Assembly (NCBI RefSeq): GCF_900215465.1
Contig: NZ_OBEH01000001.1
Span: forward strand, 1-64,000
DNA: 64,000 nucleotides
Reading direction: 5' to 3'
Source of the DNA: Flagellimonas pacifica
Lineage (GTDB): Bacteria > Bacteroidota > Bacteroidia > Flavobacteriales > Flavobacteriaceae
Shown here: in pieces, positions 36,874 to 44,108 of the stretch
Layout: every line of letters starts with the position of its first letter
Position numbering within the stretch: position 1 is the stretch's first letter
The notes under the pieces: generated by a model
Databases searched by the model: none
Told to the model about the DNA's origin: nothing
Seen by the model: only the letters and a program-made list of their open reading frames with translations
Translations under genes and position numbers: made by a program

Positions 36874-37320
36874 ATGAAACAATTAGCAGTAATGTTGGTC
36901 TTATTGACCACTGTGGGCGCTGTTGCACAGCGGCATGAAGGGCCTAGAATGGGAAAGGGACCAAAAATGAACATGACGGCCGAACAAATGGCCACCCTGA
37001 AAACAAAGAAATTGACCTTGGCTCTAGATCTCACTAAAGCACAACAAACCAAGGTGATGGACATTAATTTGGACCTGGCTGAGTATCGCAAAGCGAAGTT
37101 TGCCAAAATCCAAGCAAAAAAAGAAAGTGGAGAATGGAAAAGACCCACCTCTGATGAGCGATTTGCATTTGAAAATGCTCGATTGGACCACCAGATCGCA
37201 CATCAGCAAAAAATGAAGGAAGTATTGACCAAAGAGCAATACCAAACCTGGAAAAAGCTGAGATCGAGAAAAGGAATGAACGGCAAAAAGAAAATGCAGG
37301 AGAAGGGAAGAAGAGGATAG
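36874..37320 (+). CDS. Small exported Spy/CpxP-like protein
   Basis: 148 residues from the ATG at 36874, which is directly followed by a signal peptide (MKQLAVMLVLLTTVGAVAQ). The mature protein is helical and rich in Lys, Met and Gln with LTKAQQTKVMDINLDLAEYRKAK and LTKEQYQTWKKLRSRK, close to the LTxxQ repeats of Spy/CpxP periplasmic chaperones. It probably binds misfolded envelope proteins or senses envelope or metal stress. A good terminator follows. Confidence 0.8.
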   Translation: MKQLAVMLVLLTTVGAVAQRHEGPRMGKGPKMNMTAEQMATLKTKKLTLALDLTKAQQTKVMDINLDLAEYRKAKFAKIQAKKESGEWKRPTSDERFAFENARLDHQIAHQQKMKEVLTKEQYQTWKKLRSRKGMNGKKKMQEKGRRG

Positions 37321-37337
37321 TGTTTTTTGTTGATTTT

Positions 37338-37373
37338 AGAAGCCACGCCGGCCATGGACGTGGCTTCTTTTTT
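37338..37373 (+). terminator. Rho-independent terminator
   Basis: AGAAGCCACG (37338-37347) and CGTGGCTTCT (37359-37368) form a 10-bp stem with an 11-base loop, followed by a T tract. Confidence 0.85.
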
Positions 37374-37441
37374 ACCTCATTTTTAAACTCCTCTATAAAA
37401 CGAAAATCGTATTTTAGAAACACATTCCTAAAAACGATTAC

Positions 37442-37819
37442 ATGAATCTCAATCAGGTTACGGTTCCTTCCCTAAATATTGAAAACAGTATTACTTTTTA
37501 TACCACTTTGGGGTTGCAATTAATTGTAAAAGCTTTACCTCATTATGCCCGTTTTGTATGCCCAGATGGAAACAGTACATTTTCAATACATTTGGTGGAG
37601 GAATTACCCAAAGGAGAAGGTATTTCTATTTATTTCGAATGTACAGATTTGGATGAAACGGTTACCCTTTTGCAAGAAAAAGGCATTAATTTTGACGACC
37701 CTGCCTCTGACCGTCCTTGGTTGTGGAGAGAGGCCCGGCTCCGCGACCCTGACAATAATCGATTGATTCTTTTCTTCGCTGGTGAAAACAGGCTAAATCC
37801 TCCTTGGCGTATTAATTGA
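37442..37819 (+). CDS. VOC/glyoxalase-like superfamily protein
   Basis: 125 residues, single vicinal oxygen chelate domain with two beta-alpha-beta-beta-beta units: LNQVTVPSLNIENSITFYTTLGLQLIVK at the start and ISIYFECTDLDETVTLLQEKGI in the second unit, ending RDPDNNRLILFFAGENR. Some usual metal ligands can be matched (Glu near the end of each unit) but the substrate is open. Monocistronic. Confidence 0.85.
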   Translation: MNLNQVTVPSLNIENSITFYTTLGLQLIVKALPHYARFVCPDGNSTFSIHLVEELPKGEGISIYFECTDLDETVTLLQEKGINFDDPASDRPWLWREARLRDPDNNRLILFFAGENRLNPPWRIN

Positions 37820-37927
37820 TTCTCTTCTTTTGACAAAACCTTAAGATTTCCCTCCAACCTTTTAACATTTAAAGACGTATATATTGTAACACCCATAAGG
37901 GCTGTCTTAATCTTAAATTGATAAAAA

Positions 37928-38728
37928 ATGAAAGTTAACTATCTGATTTCGGCCCTAACCACCCTATTGACTATATCCTTTAGCTCGGCCCAAGATAAAA
38001 ATCATGATTCTTGGAACGAGAGTGTTTTTGAACCTGGTGAACAGGTCTATATGTTTGGAAATAACGTAAAATTGCGAAGTGCCCCAAAAATGGAATCCGA
38101 AGTATTGGAACTCCTTAAAATTGGAGAATGGGTCCAGATTATTGAAAAAACGGAATTTTCATGGCCCTACCGAGGTTACGATTCTCCTTTTTACAAAGTA
38201 AAATATGATGATAAAGTAGGTTATATTTTAGGTGGTTTATTGTCAATTGAAAAGAAAGTTTTGAATGGAATCGATTTCTATTTTGCATTTTCTAAAGAAG
38301 GTTCTCGTAATTTTCTCAACATAAGGAATGTTATAAATGGAGATTATCTAGAACAAAAAGTTCCTTTGACCCATACCAATATTACCATACATCCTTTGGA
38401 TAATAAAGGTGTTCCTGATTTAGATGGAATTTTGTTTGTCAACTACATTGCGGAAGCCTGTGGTGTGGAAGGCGGAGGCATTTATCTTTTTGCCCATGGC
38501 AAAGGACTTACCAAAGTGGCTGAACTTTCTGAAATTTCAGATTCAGGGGTATTTTATCGTTCTGAACGGTTCATCTTCCCTGATGAACAAGAAGGTATTC
38601 CAAATAAGATACTTCTTAAAAAGGAACAAAGAGAAAATCTTGATGAAGCTTCAGTTTGGACTAAAACTTTTGTGGAAACTCGACAATTAACCTGGGTTGA
38701 TGAAAAATTAGTTCCGGATTATCAATAA
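37928..38728 (+). CDS. Exported protein with an SH3 domain
   Basis: 266 residues. Signal peptide about 1-21 (SFSSAQ). A bacterial SH3-like domain (about 38-100) has VKLRSAPKMESEVLELLKIG, WVQIIEKTE and YKVKYDDKVGYILGGLL, as in SH3_3 domains that bind cell-wall peptides. The remaining 165 residues show no motif I recognise. Probably periplasmic. It ends before the terminator at 38751. Confidence 0.78.
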   Translation: MKVNYLISALTTLLTISFSSAQDKNHDSWNESVFEPGEQVYMFGNNVKLRSAPKMESEVLELLKIGEWVQIIEKTEFSWPYRGYDSPFYKVKYDDKVGYILGGLLSIEKKVLNGIDFYFAFSKEGSRNFLNIRNVINGDYLEQKVPLTHTNITIHPLDNKGVPDLDGILFVNYIAEACGVEGGGIYLFAHGKGLTKVAELSEISDSGVFYRSERFIFPDEQEGIPNKILLKKEQRENLDEASVWTKTFVETRQLTWVDEKLVPDYQ

Positions 38729-38750
38729 AGAATCACAAATTAGCAAATAG

Positions 38751-38784
38751 GTCCTTCCATAGTATTTGGAAGGACTTCTTTTTA
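38751..38784 (+). terminator. Rho-independent terminator
   Basis: GTCCTTCCA (38751-38759) pairs with TGGAAGGAC (38767-38775) around a 7-base loop, followed by TTCTTTTT. It separates the SH3 gene from the SatD operator region. Confidence 0.82.
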
Positions 38785-38790
38785 TCTCTA

Positions 38791-38874
38791 ATTATCGGTT
38801 ATTCTGACGATATGTTAAATTATCTGTTAATTAGCAGATATTTTTAATTATCGGTTATTTTACCGATATTTGTA
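38791..38874 (+). promoter_or_regulatory. Three tandem 28-bp operator-like repeats before satD
   Basis: Three units of exactly 28 bp start ATTATC at 38791, 38819 and 38847. Each carries a dyad: ATCGGT-N6-GACGAT (38794-38811), ATCTGT-N6-GCAGAT (38822-38839) and ATCGGT-N6-ACCGAT (38850-38867, perfect). The array ends three bases before the satD start codon and must cover its promoter or leader. The SatD-like protein has a C-terminal helix-turn-helix, so autoregulation is a reasonable inference. Confidence 0.75.
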
Positions 38875-38877
38875 TTC

Positions 38878-39486
38878 ATGAGTATTACAACCGCCATAAT
38901 AACCGGAGATATTATCAATTCCCGAAAGGAAACACCAAAAGCTTGGTTACCTAATCTAAAACAGGTGCTAAACACTTATGGAAATGAACCCACTCAGTGG
39001 GAAATCTACCGTGGTGACAGCTTCCAATTAGAAACTCTTCCAGAAAAAGCTTTGGAGGCGGCCATATACATAAAGGCCAGTTTAAAACAAGAAAAGGGAA
39101 TTGATGTACGCATGGGAATAGGTCTGGGAGAAAAAGATTATACCTCTAAAAAAATAACTGAATCCAACGGTTCAGCCTTTGTTCATTCAGGAGAATGTTT
39201 TGAGAATTTAAAAAAACAGACACTCGCGCTAAAATCAGATTCAAAGATATTTGACCAAACCATTAATCTTATGTTGCAACTTGCAGCCCTTAGCATGGAT
39301 AGTTGGTTCCCAGCAACCTCCTTGATTGTAAAAACTGCCCTAGAACACCCCAAATCCAATCAAAAAGAATTGGCAGCTTTATTAGACAAATCACAAAGCA
39401 ATATCAGCGAAGCATTAATACGCGCCGGATTTGATGAAGTGCAAAAAATGATTCAATTTTACAAATCCCAACTCACACAACTATGA
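38878..39486 (+). CDS. SatD family protein with C-terminal helix-turn-helix
   Basis: 202 residues. The N-terminal part (about 1-110) has ITTAIITGDIINSRKE, WEIYRGDSFQLE and DVRMGIGLGEKDY; these Asp/Gly-rich strands recall the nucleotide-cyclase-like core given for SatD proteins. The C-terminal part (about 150-195) reads as a winged helix-turn-helix (NQKELAALLDKSQSNISEAL). SatD was named from the streptococcal sat operon, but its function is not established to my knowledge. It overlaps the DUF3307 gene by 4 bases (ATGA), a conserved-looking pair, and lies directly behind a triple 28-bp repeat. Confidence 0.85.
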   Translation: MSITTAIITGDIINSRKETPKAWLPNLKQVLNTYGNEPTQWEIYRGDSFQLETLPEKALEAAIYIKASLKQEKGIDVRMGIGLGEKDYTSKKITESNGSAFVHSGECFENLKKQTLALKSDSKIFDQTINLMLQLAALSMDSWFPATSLIVKTALEHPKSNQKELAALLDKSQSNISEALIRAGFDEVQKMIQFYKSQLTQL

Positions 39487-40208
39487 CATTATTTGCCTTA
39501 AAACTCATTCTTGCCCACTTTCTGGGTGATTTTGTTTTTCAACCCGCACATTGGGTAGATGATAAGCTTCAGAAAAAATGGAAATCCAAATATCTCTATT
39601 GGCATATGGGAATCCATTTGTTGGCACTATTGGTTCTGCTTCAACTTGAACATTTGGGTGTTATTGCCATTATAATGGTCACCCATTTTTTAATTGATTT
39701 GGGTAAACTTATATTCTCTAACACAAAAAACTTTAGATGGCTTTTTGCACTGGACCAAATACTTCACTTATTAGTCATTCTACTGATTATTAATTGGCAC
39801 ACACCTTTTCAAATTGATTTTGAGTCGGTTTTGAATGAAAAAAATCTTTTATTCATCACCTTTTTGGTATTTGTAACCTACGTTTCGGGAATTCTAATGC
39901 GGATGCTCTTAGCTCCGTACATCACGGAAGTGCAAAAAAGTGATGATGCCGAAGGTGGTTCTCTTAAAAATGCTGGAAAATATATTGGTATGTTGGAACG
40001 CCTTTTTGTTTTTGGTTTTATCTTATTGAATCAGTGGGCGGCCATAGGATTATTGATTACGGCCAAATCAGTGTTCAGGTTTGGAGACCTCAACAAGGGT
40101 AAAAACAGAAAACTCACCGAATATGTTTTGATTGGAACATTGTTGAGTTTTGGTCTTGCCATTTTAGCAGGAATGCTGTACAATCATATGGTAGAAATGG
40201 TGGCATAA
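39483..40208 (+). CDS. DUF3307 family membrane protein
   Basis: 241 residues with about six hydrophobic segments. The N-terminus LILAHFLGDFVFQPAHWVDDK is the DUF3307 signature (AHxxxDFxxQ), followed by HMGIHLLALL and THFLIDLGK, with conserved His and Asp inside membrane segments that could bind metal. A second hydrophobic half follows. Translationally coupled to satD through ATGA overlap. Function is unknown; the coupling suggests that SatD senses something handled by this membrane protein, which is an inference. Confidence 0.88.
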   Translation: MTLFALKLILAHFLGDFVFQPAHWVDDKLQKKWKSKYLYWHMGIHLLALLVLLQLEHLGVIAIIMVTHFLIDLGKLIFSNTKNFRWLFALDQILHLLVILLIINWHTPFQIDFESVLNEKNLLFITFLVFVTYVSGILMRMLLAPYITEVQKSDDAEGGSLKNAGKYIGMLERLFVFGFILLNQWAAIGLLITAKSVFRFGDLNKGKNRKLTEYVLIGTLLSFGLAILAGMLYNHMVEMVA

Positions 40209-40212
40209 AAAA

Positions 40213-40235
40213 AAGCAGATCTTATAGATCTGCTT
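40213..40235. terminator. Bidirectional terminator
   Basis: AAGCAGATCT and AGATCTGCTT form a perfect 10-bp stem with a 3-base loop. A tracts on the left and TTCGTTTT on the right let it serve the SatD/DUF3307 operon and the convergent NmrA-like gene. Confidence 0.8.
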
Positions 40236-40257
40236 CGTTTTAAAGAGGAGAATGGTA

Positions 40258-41094
40258 TCAAACTCCAACAGGCTGGTTCCATATTCCGGTTACGGCGGTT
40301 TCTTTCACATAGGTTGAAAAATCTTTGGGTTTCCTTCCCAAAACTTTCTCTATATCCTGTGTAATAATCTGATTTGCCTCATTTCCCAAAACTTCGGTAA
40401 AAAGATAATTGATTAACCAAATGTAATCTTCCGGAACACCATGGTCCTTCAGCATTTTGGCATAAGCAGGTAAAGCGATTGCGGTAAATGTTATTTCTCT
40501 TCCGGTAGCCTGGGCGATTTCAGCAATAACCTCTCTAAAAGTCAAAAACTTTGGACCGGTTAACTCGTAGATGTTTCCATTGTGCTTATCGTCGGTCAAG
40601 GCTTCAACAGCGACCTCGGCAATATCATCAGCATCTACATAGGGTACTTTTACATCTGCCTGGGGCAAGGCTACAATACCAGCTTGAATGGGTTCCAAAA
40701 AGAAACTCTCACTAAAATTTTGGTTGAACCAACTGGCCCGTACAATGGTATAATCCAGTCCACTATTGATGACCACTTGTTCGCATAGTTCAGCCTCACG
40801 TTCCCCTTTTCCAGAAAGCAACACCAACTTTTGTACGCCCATCCTTTTAGCCTCTTTTACCAAACCTTCAATAGCTTCCAAAGCTCCTGGGACCGCCAAG
40901 TCTGGCTGAAAACTAATGTAAACGCTCTGCATATCTTTCAATGCTCTACCCCAAGTCTCAGGATCGTCCCAATCAAAAGCTGGATTTTCACCTCGTGAAC
41001 CAATACGCACATGGTGTCCTCTTTCGTTTAGCTTTTGGACGATTCTTCGTCCTGTTTTTCCAGTTCCTCCCAATACTAAAATGTTCTGTTTCAT
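40258..41094 (-). CDS. NmrA-like NAD(P)-binding protein (atypical SDR)
   Basis: 278 residues. An N-terminal Rossmann motif ILVLGGTGKTGRRIVQKL (about 4-21; GxxGxxG) is followed by YISFQPD and LVLLSGKGEREAELCEQVV, where a typical SDR Tyr-Lys pair is missing; TIVRASWFNQNFSES is typical of NmrA/quinone-reductase-like atypical SDRs. It probably reduces a small quinone-like or aromatic compound, or acts as a redox sensor. Last gene of a three-gene minus-strand operon with the DUF1772 gene (18 bases) and a four-helix protein, behind an AraC regulator. Confidence 0.88.
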   Translation of the reverse strand: MKQNILVLGGTGKTGRRIVQKLNERGHHVRIGSRGENPAFDWDDPETWGRALKDMQSVYISFQPDLAVPGALEAIEGLVKEAKRMGVQKLVLLSGKGEREAELCEQVVINSGLDYTIVRASWFNQNFSESFFLEPIQAGIVALPQADVKVPYVDADDIAEVAVEALTDDKHNGNIYELTGPKFLTFREVIAEIAQATGREITFTAIALPAYAKMLKDHGVPEDYIWLINYLFTEVLGNEANQIITQDIEKVLGRKPKDFSTYVKETAVTGIWNQPVGV

Positions 41095-41112
41095 AATTGT
41101 TCGTTTTAATAT

Positions 41113-41604
41113 TTATTTACTTATTCCTGTAATAATTAATAATGCGAATGAAATCGTGGTCGATACAACCCTAATGCTGTGAAATCGATTCCACGGGTTT
41201 TCAAACTTTTCTCGCAGCGCTTTTAATTCTTCTACACTGCTTTGGAGCAAATCGGTCTTATCCAAAATTTGATTTAGGGGTACATTGCCCAATATGGTGA
41301 CCAAGACCAATCCAAAGAAATAGATGACCACGGCTATTGTTATCATCCAAAAATGTGTGTTGGAAATACCTTTGTTCATAAATATGGCGGCAATGCCCAT
41401 AAAAAATGACCCAATAAAAACAGTGAAAAACAATGGGTTTTCAATACTTCGGTTCATTTTCTGAAATGCTTGTAGATAATTCAGGTCGTCCAATTGCCCA
41501 ATACCAGGGGTTACGGCGTTTCCCCAAGTAAAACATAGTCCTGCGACTAGACCAAAGCATAGCGTGACCGCGAAAAGTGTGAGATTGCTCATTATAATTT
41601 CCAT
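41113..41604 (-). CDS. DUF1772 (anthrone oxygenase-like) membrane protein
   Basis: 163 residues (a start four codons later, MSNLTLFA, is also possible). Four hydrophobic segments; the middle contains YLQAFQKMNRSIENPLFFTVFIGSFF and the end NPWNRFHSIRVVSTTISFALLI, both matching the DUF1772 pattern with conserved Asn, Arg and His. Fungal relatives oxidise anthrones; bacterial members are uncharacterised. Operon partner of the NmrA-like gene, which would fit metabolism of quinone-type molecules. Confidence 0.83.
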   Translation of the reverse strand: MEIIMSNLTLFAVTLCFGLVAGLCFTWGNAVTPGIGQLDDLNYLQAFQKMNRSIENPLFFTVFIGSFFMGIAAIFMNKGISNTHFWMITIAVVIYFFGLVLVTILGNVPLNQILDKTDLLQSSVEELKALREKFENPWNRFHSIRVVSTTISFALLIITGISK

Positions 41605-41625
41605 AATCCATAATTTTGCTTACTT

Positions 41626-42021
41626 CTATTGTTTGTTAAACTTCATACTAACCTTGATATACCAATACAGTGCAGCTACCACCATAAATTCTAGGGCAAT
41701 CAACCAAAAGCCCAGGTCCGTAAAAAAGGCATAGTAACTACCTCCGTTGGGGATAATCAAAAAGGGTACAGTAATCAATGCATCGAGAGTGACACTCGTT
41801 AAGAACAATATCTGACCAAGTTGCCAGCCATGTACGGCGTGTCCATTTTTGTAGTATAGCCCAGCTCCTGTCCAAACCAAGGGTATTACTACCGCAAATA
41901 AGACTGCATTGGCCTGTTGGTCCCTATCATCCATTATGGGGAGGTAAAAGGACAGGACATATGTGCTAACCCCAAGTATCCAAATCAACACTCCAATTCC
42001 GATAGCTCTAACTGTTTTCAT
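41626..42021 (-). CDS. Four-helix membrane protein of unknown function
   Basis: 131 residues with four transmembrane segments (about 5-27, 38-56, 68-90 and 99-122) and short loops. No catalytic motif is seen. It resembles small DoxX-like or YndJ-like four-helix proteins only in layout. First gene of the operon with the DUF1772 and NmrA-like genes. Confidence 0.75.
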   Translation of the reverse strand: MKTVRAIGIGVLIWILGVSTYVLSFYLPIMDDRDQQANAVLFAVVIPLVWTGAGLYYKNGHAVHGWQLGQILFLTSVTLDALITVPFLIIPNGGSYYAFFTDLGFWLIALEFMVVAALYWYIKVSMKFNKQ

Positions 42022-42110
42022 GACTGCTCGTTTTTAGATTACGAAACAAAACTAGAGCAGCACTCCGGTGACAAGTTGTTTGAAAAGGAGTATGATTTGT
42101 TCGAAAAGGA

Positions 42111-42968
42111 TTAATGCTTGATTTCGCTGGGGCGGAAACCGAATTTTTTGGCAAAAGCGTTGGAAAAGGAACTCAAACTATCGTAACCAACATGCCAGGC
42201 CGCTTCTTGGACAGTAGCTTCATTTTTTCGAATTAGCTCATGGGCTTTGGTCATGCGTTCATTCTGAAGATATTTGAAAACAGGAACCCCAAAAAGCTCT
42301 TTGAAATCTTTTTTAAGCTTAAACGTGTTCAATCCTATCTGCCGTGAAAGCTCGGTTAGTGAAGGAGGGGTATCCAAATTATTGGATAGGATTTCTTTGG
42401 CCTCATATAATTTTTCACGTTCAACATTTTTAATACCACCATCCTTCAAGATGGAGAGTTGCCAAAAAAAGTGAGACAACAAAGCGGTAATCTGACTTCG
42501 AAAGAACATCATCTTGGCTTTGCCTTCATAGGTGTTTTTGAAAATGCCATCTACGATATGTTGCATCTCCGGGGTCATAAAAAATCGAGGCCCTTCTACA
42601 TAATGATCTGATGGCTTCACCAATTGCCCCAACAATTCTGAGAATAATTCTCCTTCATTGTTGGGTAACTTTTGTAGATTTTTGGGCGAAGTGGCTATAA
42701 CAATGCATTGCAACGGTTTCTCCACAGAAACTGTATGTTCACATTCCACCTGTTCATCGGCATAAAAGGAAAGTGCAAGACCCATGGTGTTCTCATAATC
42801 CTGTTGCTTATCGCCATATTTCATGGACAAATGCACATTACCCGATCCATATAGGGCAACAGCAATCAATGGTTCATCAAAATGACATGAATCAATGGTA
42901 ATTTTATCCGAATTGGCCTCCTCTATCAAAACGGTAAAATCATTGATGTCCAAAATGTCTCGAGTCAT
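42111..42968 (-). CDS. AraC family transcriptional regulator
   Basis: 285 residues. An N-terminal cupin-like sensing region (about 1-165) contains LALSFYADEQVECEHTVSV and LQCIVIATSPKNL, as in PchR-like regulators. The C-terminal double helix-turn-helix (about 185-285) has PSLTELSRQIGLNTFKLKKDF and the conserved VQEAAWHVGYDSLSSFSNAFAKKFGFRPSE. It lies 89 bases upstream of the three-gene operon on the same strand and probably controls it. The ligand is unknown. Confidence 0.92.
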   Translation of the reverse strand: MTRDILDINDFTVLIEEANSDKITIDSCHFDEPLIAVALYGSGNVHLSMKYGDKQQDYENTMGLALSFYADEQVECEHTVSVEKPLQCIVIATSPKNLQKLPNNEGELFSELLGQLVKPSDHYVEGPRFFMTPEMQHIVDGIFKNTYEGKAKMMFFRSQITALLSHFFWQLSILKDGGIKNVEREKLYEAKEILSNNLDTPPSLTELSRQIGLNTFKLKKDFKELFGVPVFKYLQNERMTKAHELIRKNEATVQEAAWHVGYDSLSSFSNAFAKKFGFRPSEIKH

Positions 42969-43045
42969 TTGTCCTATTTAGGTCTATTAAATTTACCCAA
43001 TTTCAAACAAATCAATGTACATTCCATGACAACTAAAAGTAAAAA

Positions 43046-43062
43046 ACCACCCTTAGGGTGGT
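43046..43062 (-). terminator. Terminator after the DUF6607 gene
   Basis: ACCACCCT and AGGGTGGT (43046-43062) form an 8-bp GC-rich stem; on the minus strand TTTTTTACTTTT follows. The loop is minimal, so the real hairpin may open by two pairs. Confidence 0.7.
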
Positions 43063-43086
43063 CTTCACTTAAATCAATCACCAAGC

Positions 43087-43995
43087 CTATTTTAAAATAA
43101 ATGCATCAATGGTCTTGGCAATATTATCCTCTGAACTGTCAAAATCTTCTGAAAAAAGATGAGCATAAAGAGGCATACCATCAACTTTGGCATTGAGTTT
43201 CAAATCCTGTTTTTCTGCAAAAACATTGTCCCATTTCGTTCGGACCTTAGCCCAGTTAGCCCCATGCTCCTTCCACCAGTTTTGGGCAGCTAGACATCTG
43301 CTATCATCAACTTTTTTATAGGTATTGAATCCCTTTTCTTCAGCCAAAACCACATCGGTGACTCCTTCTTTTCTAATGATTTTTTTATTATCCTGATCAT
43401 GGACCCACCCTTCTTCGGCAACAACATGTCTATTGTTTCTAAGGGTCAAGTTATAGTCACTTCTTTTCGTGTATTCTCTTCTTGGTAATGGTGCATCAGC
43501 GGCATTTTCCCAATAACTTTGCCCATCTTCATGTATCCAGGCTGCAGATCCTTCATAACGAGGGCTATCATCTACTTGATACACTTTTTGTGTCCACTGT
43601 CCTTTCACTTGCTCTTTTGGAAGCGAAACATAGTTCCAAACATTATCACCGTTATAGGTATATAGATCGGTATTCTCAAAAAGCCAATCTTGTCTCCAAT
43701 GTTTTATGATCCGTGGGGAATCTGGTTTTCCTACAACCAACAGATGCTGCATTACAATTTTCTCCTTATCATCAGATACCAACTGCACCCATTCCAGGGC
43801 TTTATCATGCTTTACTTTGGAAGGAACATAGTTTTCATCATCTGAATATTCAAAAGTTTCAGCAAAGTTGAAGCCCACCTCATAACAGCCACACATACTT
43901 TTTATGGCCTGTTGGTCCTTTTTCTTTTTGCTCTGCGCATTGGCTTGAAACGCAAACATTAAACATACTGCGGTAAAAATTAAAAGTTGTTTCAT
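43087..43995 (-). CDS. Exported DUF6607 family protein
   Basis: 302 residues with a signal peptide (about 1-20, ANAQ). The mature protein starts KSMCGCYEVGFNFAETFEYS and is rich in Trp, Tyr and Asp (KHWRQDWLFENTDLYTYNGDN, LAAQNWWKEHGANW), matching the DUF6607 family of Bacteroidota. In relatives it is typically found next to HmuY/TonB haem receptors, as here, which suggests a periplasmic role in haem or iron handling. Divergent from the receptor across a Fur-box-bearing spacer of 103 bases. Confidence 0.8.
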   Translation of the reverse strand: MKQLLIFTAVCLMFAFQANAQSKKKKDQQAIKSMCGCYEVGFNFAETFEYSDDENYVPSKVKHDKALEWVQLVSDDKEKIVMQHLLVVGKPDSPRIIKHWRQDWLFENTDLYTYNGDNVWNYVSLPKEQVKGQWTQKVYQVDDSPRYEGSAAWIHEDGQSYWENAADAPLPRREYTKRSDYNLTLRNNRHVVAEEGWVHDQDNKKIIRKEGVTDVVLAEEKGFNTYKKVDDSRCLAAQNWWKEHGANWAKVRTKWDNVFAEKQDLKLNAKVDGMPLYAHLFSEDFDSSEDNIAKTIDAFILK

Positions 43996-44035
43996 CGTAA
44001 ACGTATTGTTTTTTGGAATTAAAAAAATTGAAAAA

Positions 44036-44108
44036 TTAATATTATTCTTATTTAGATTGAATTAAAATAAATATATATTTGCCACAAATCTAATTAGAAT
44101 GATTCTAA
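44036..44108. promoter_or_regulatory. Fur-box region between DUF6607 and the haem receptor
   Basis: TTAGAATGATTCTAA (44094-44108) is a perfect 7-1-7 palindrome of the Fur-box type and overlaps the receptor start codon (44099-44101). Two weaker boxes lie beside it: TTAATATTATTCTTA (44036-44050) and TTAGATTGAATTAAA (44052-44066). The -7 box TATATTTG is at 44074-44081. The layout fits iron-Fur repression of both divergent genes. Confidence 0.7.
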
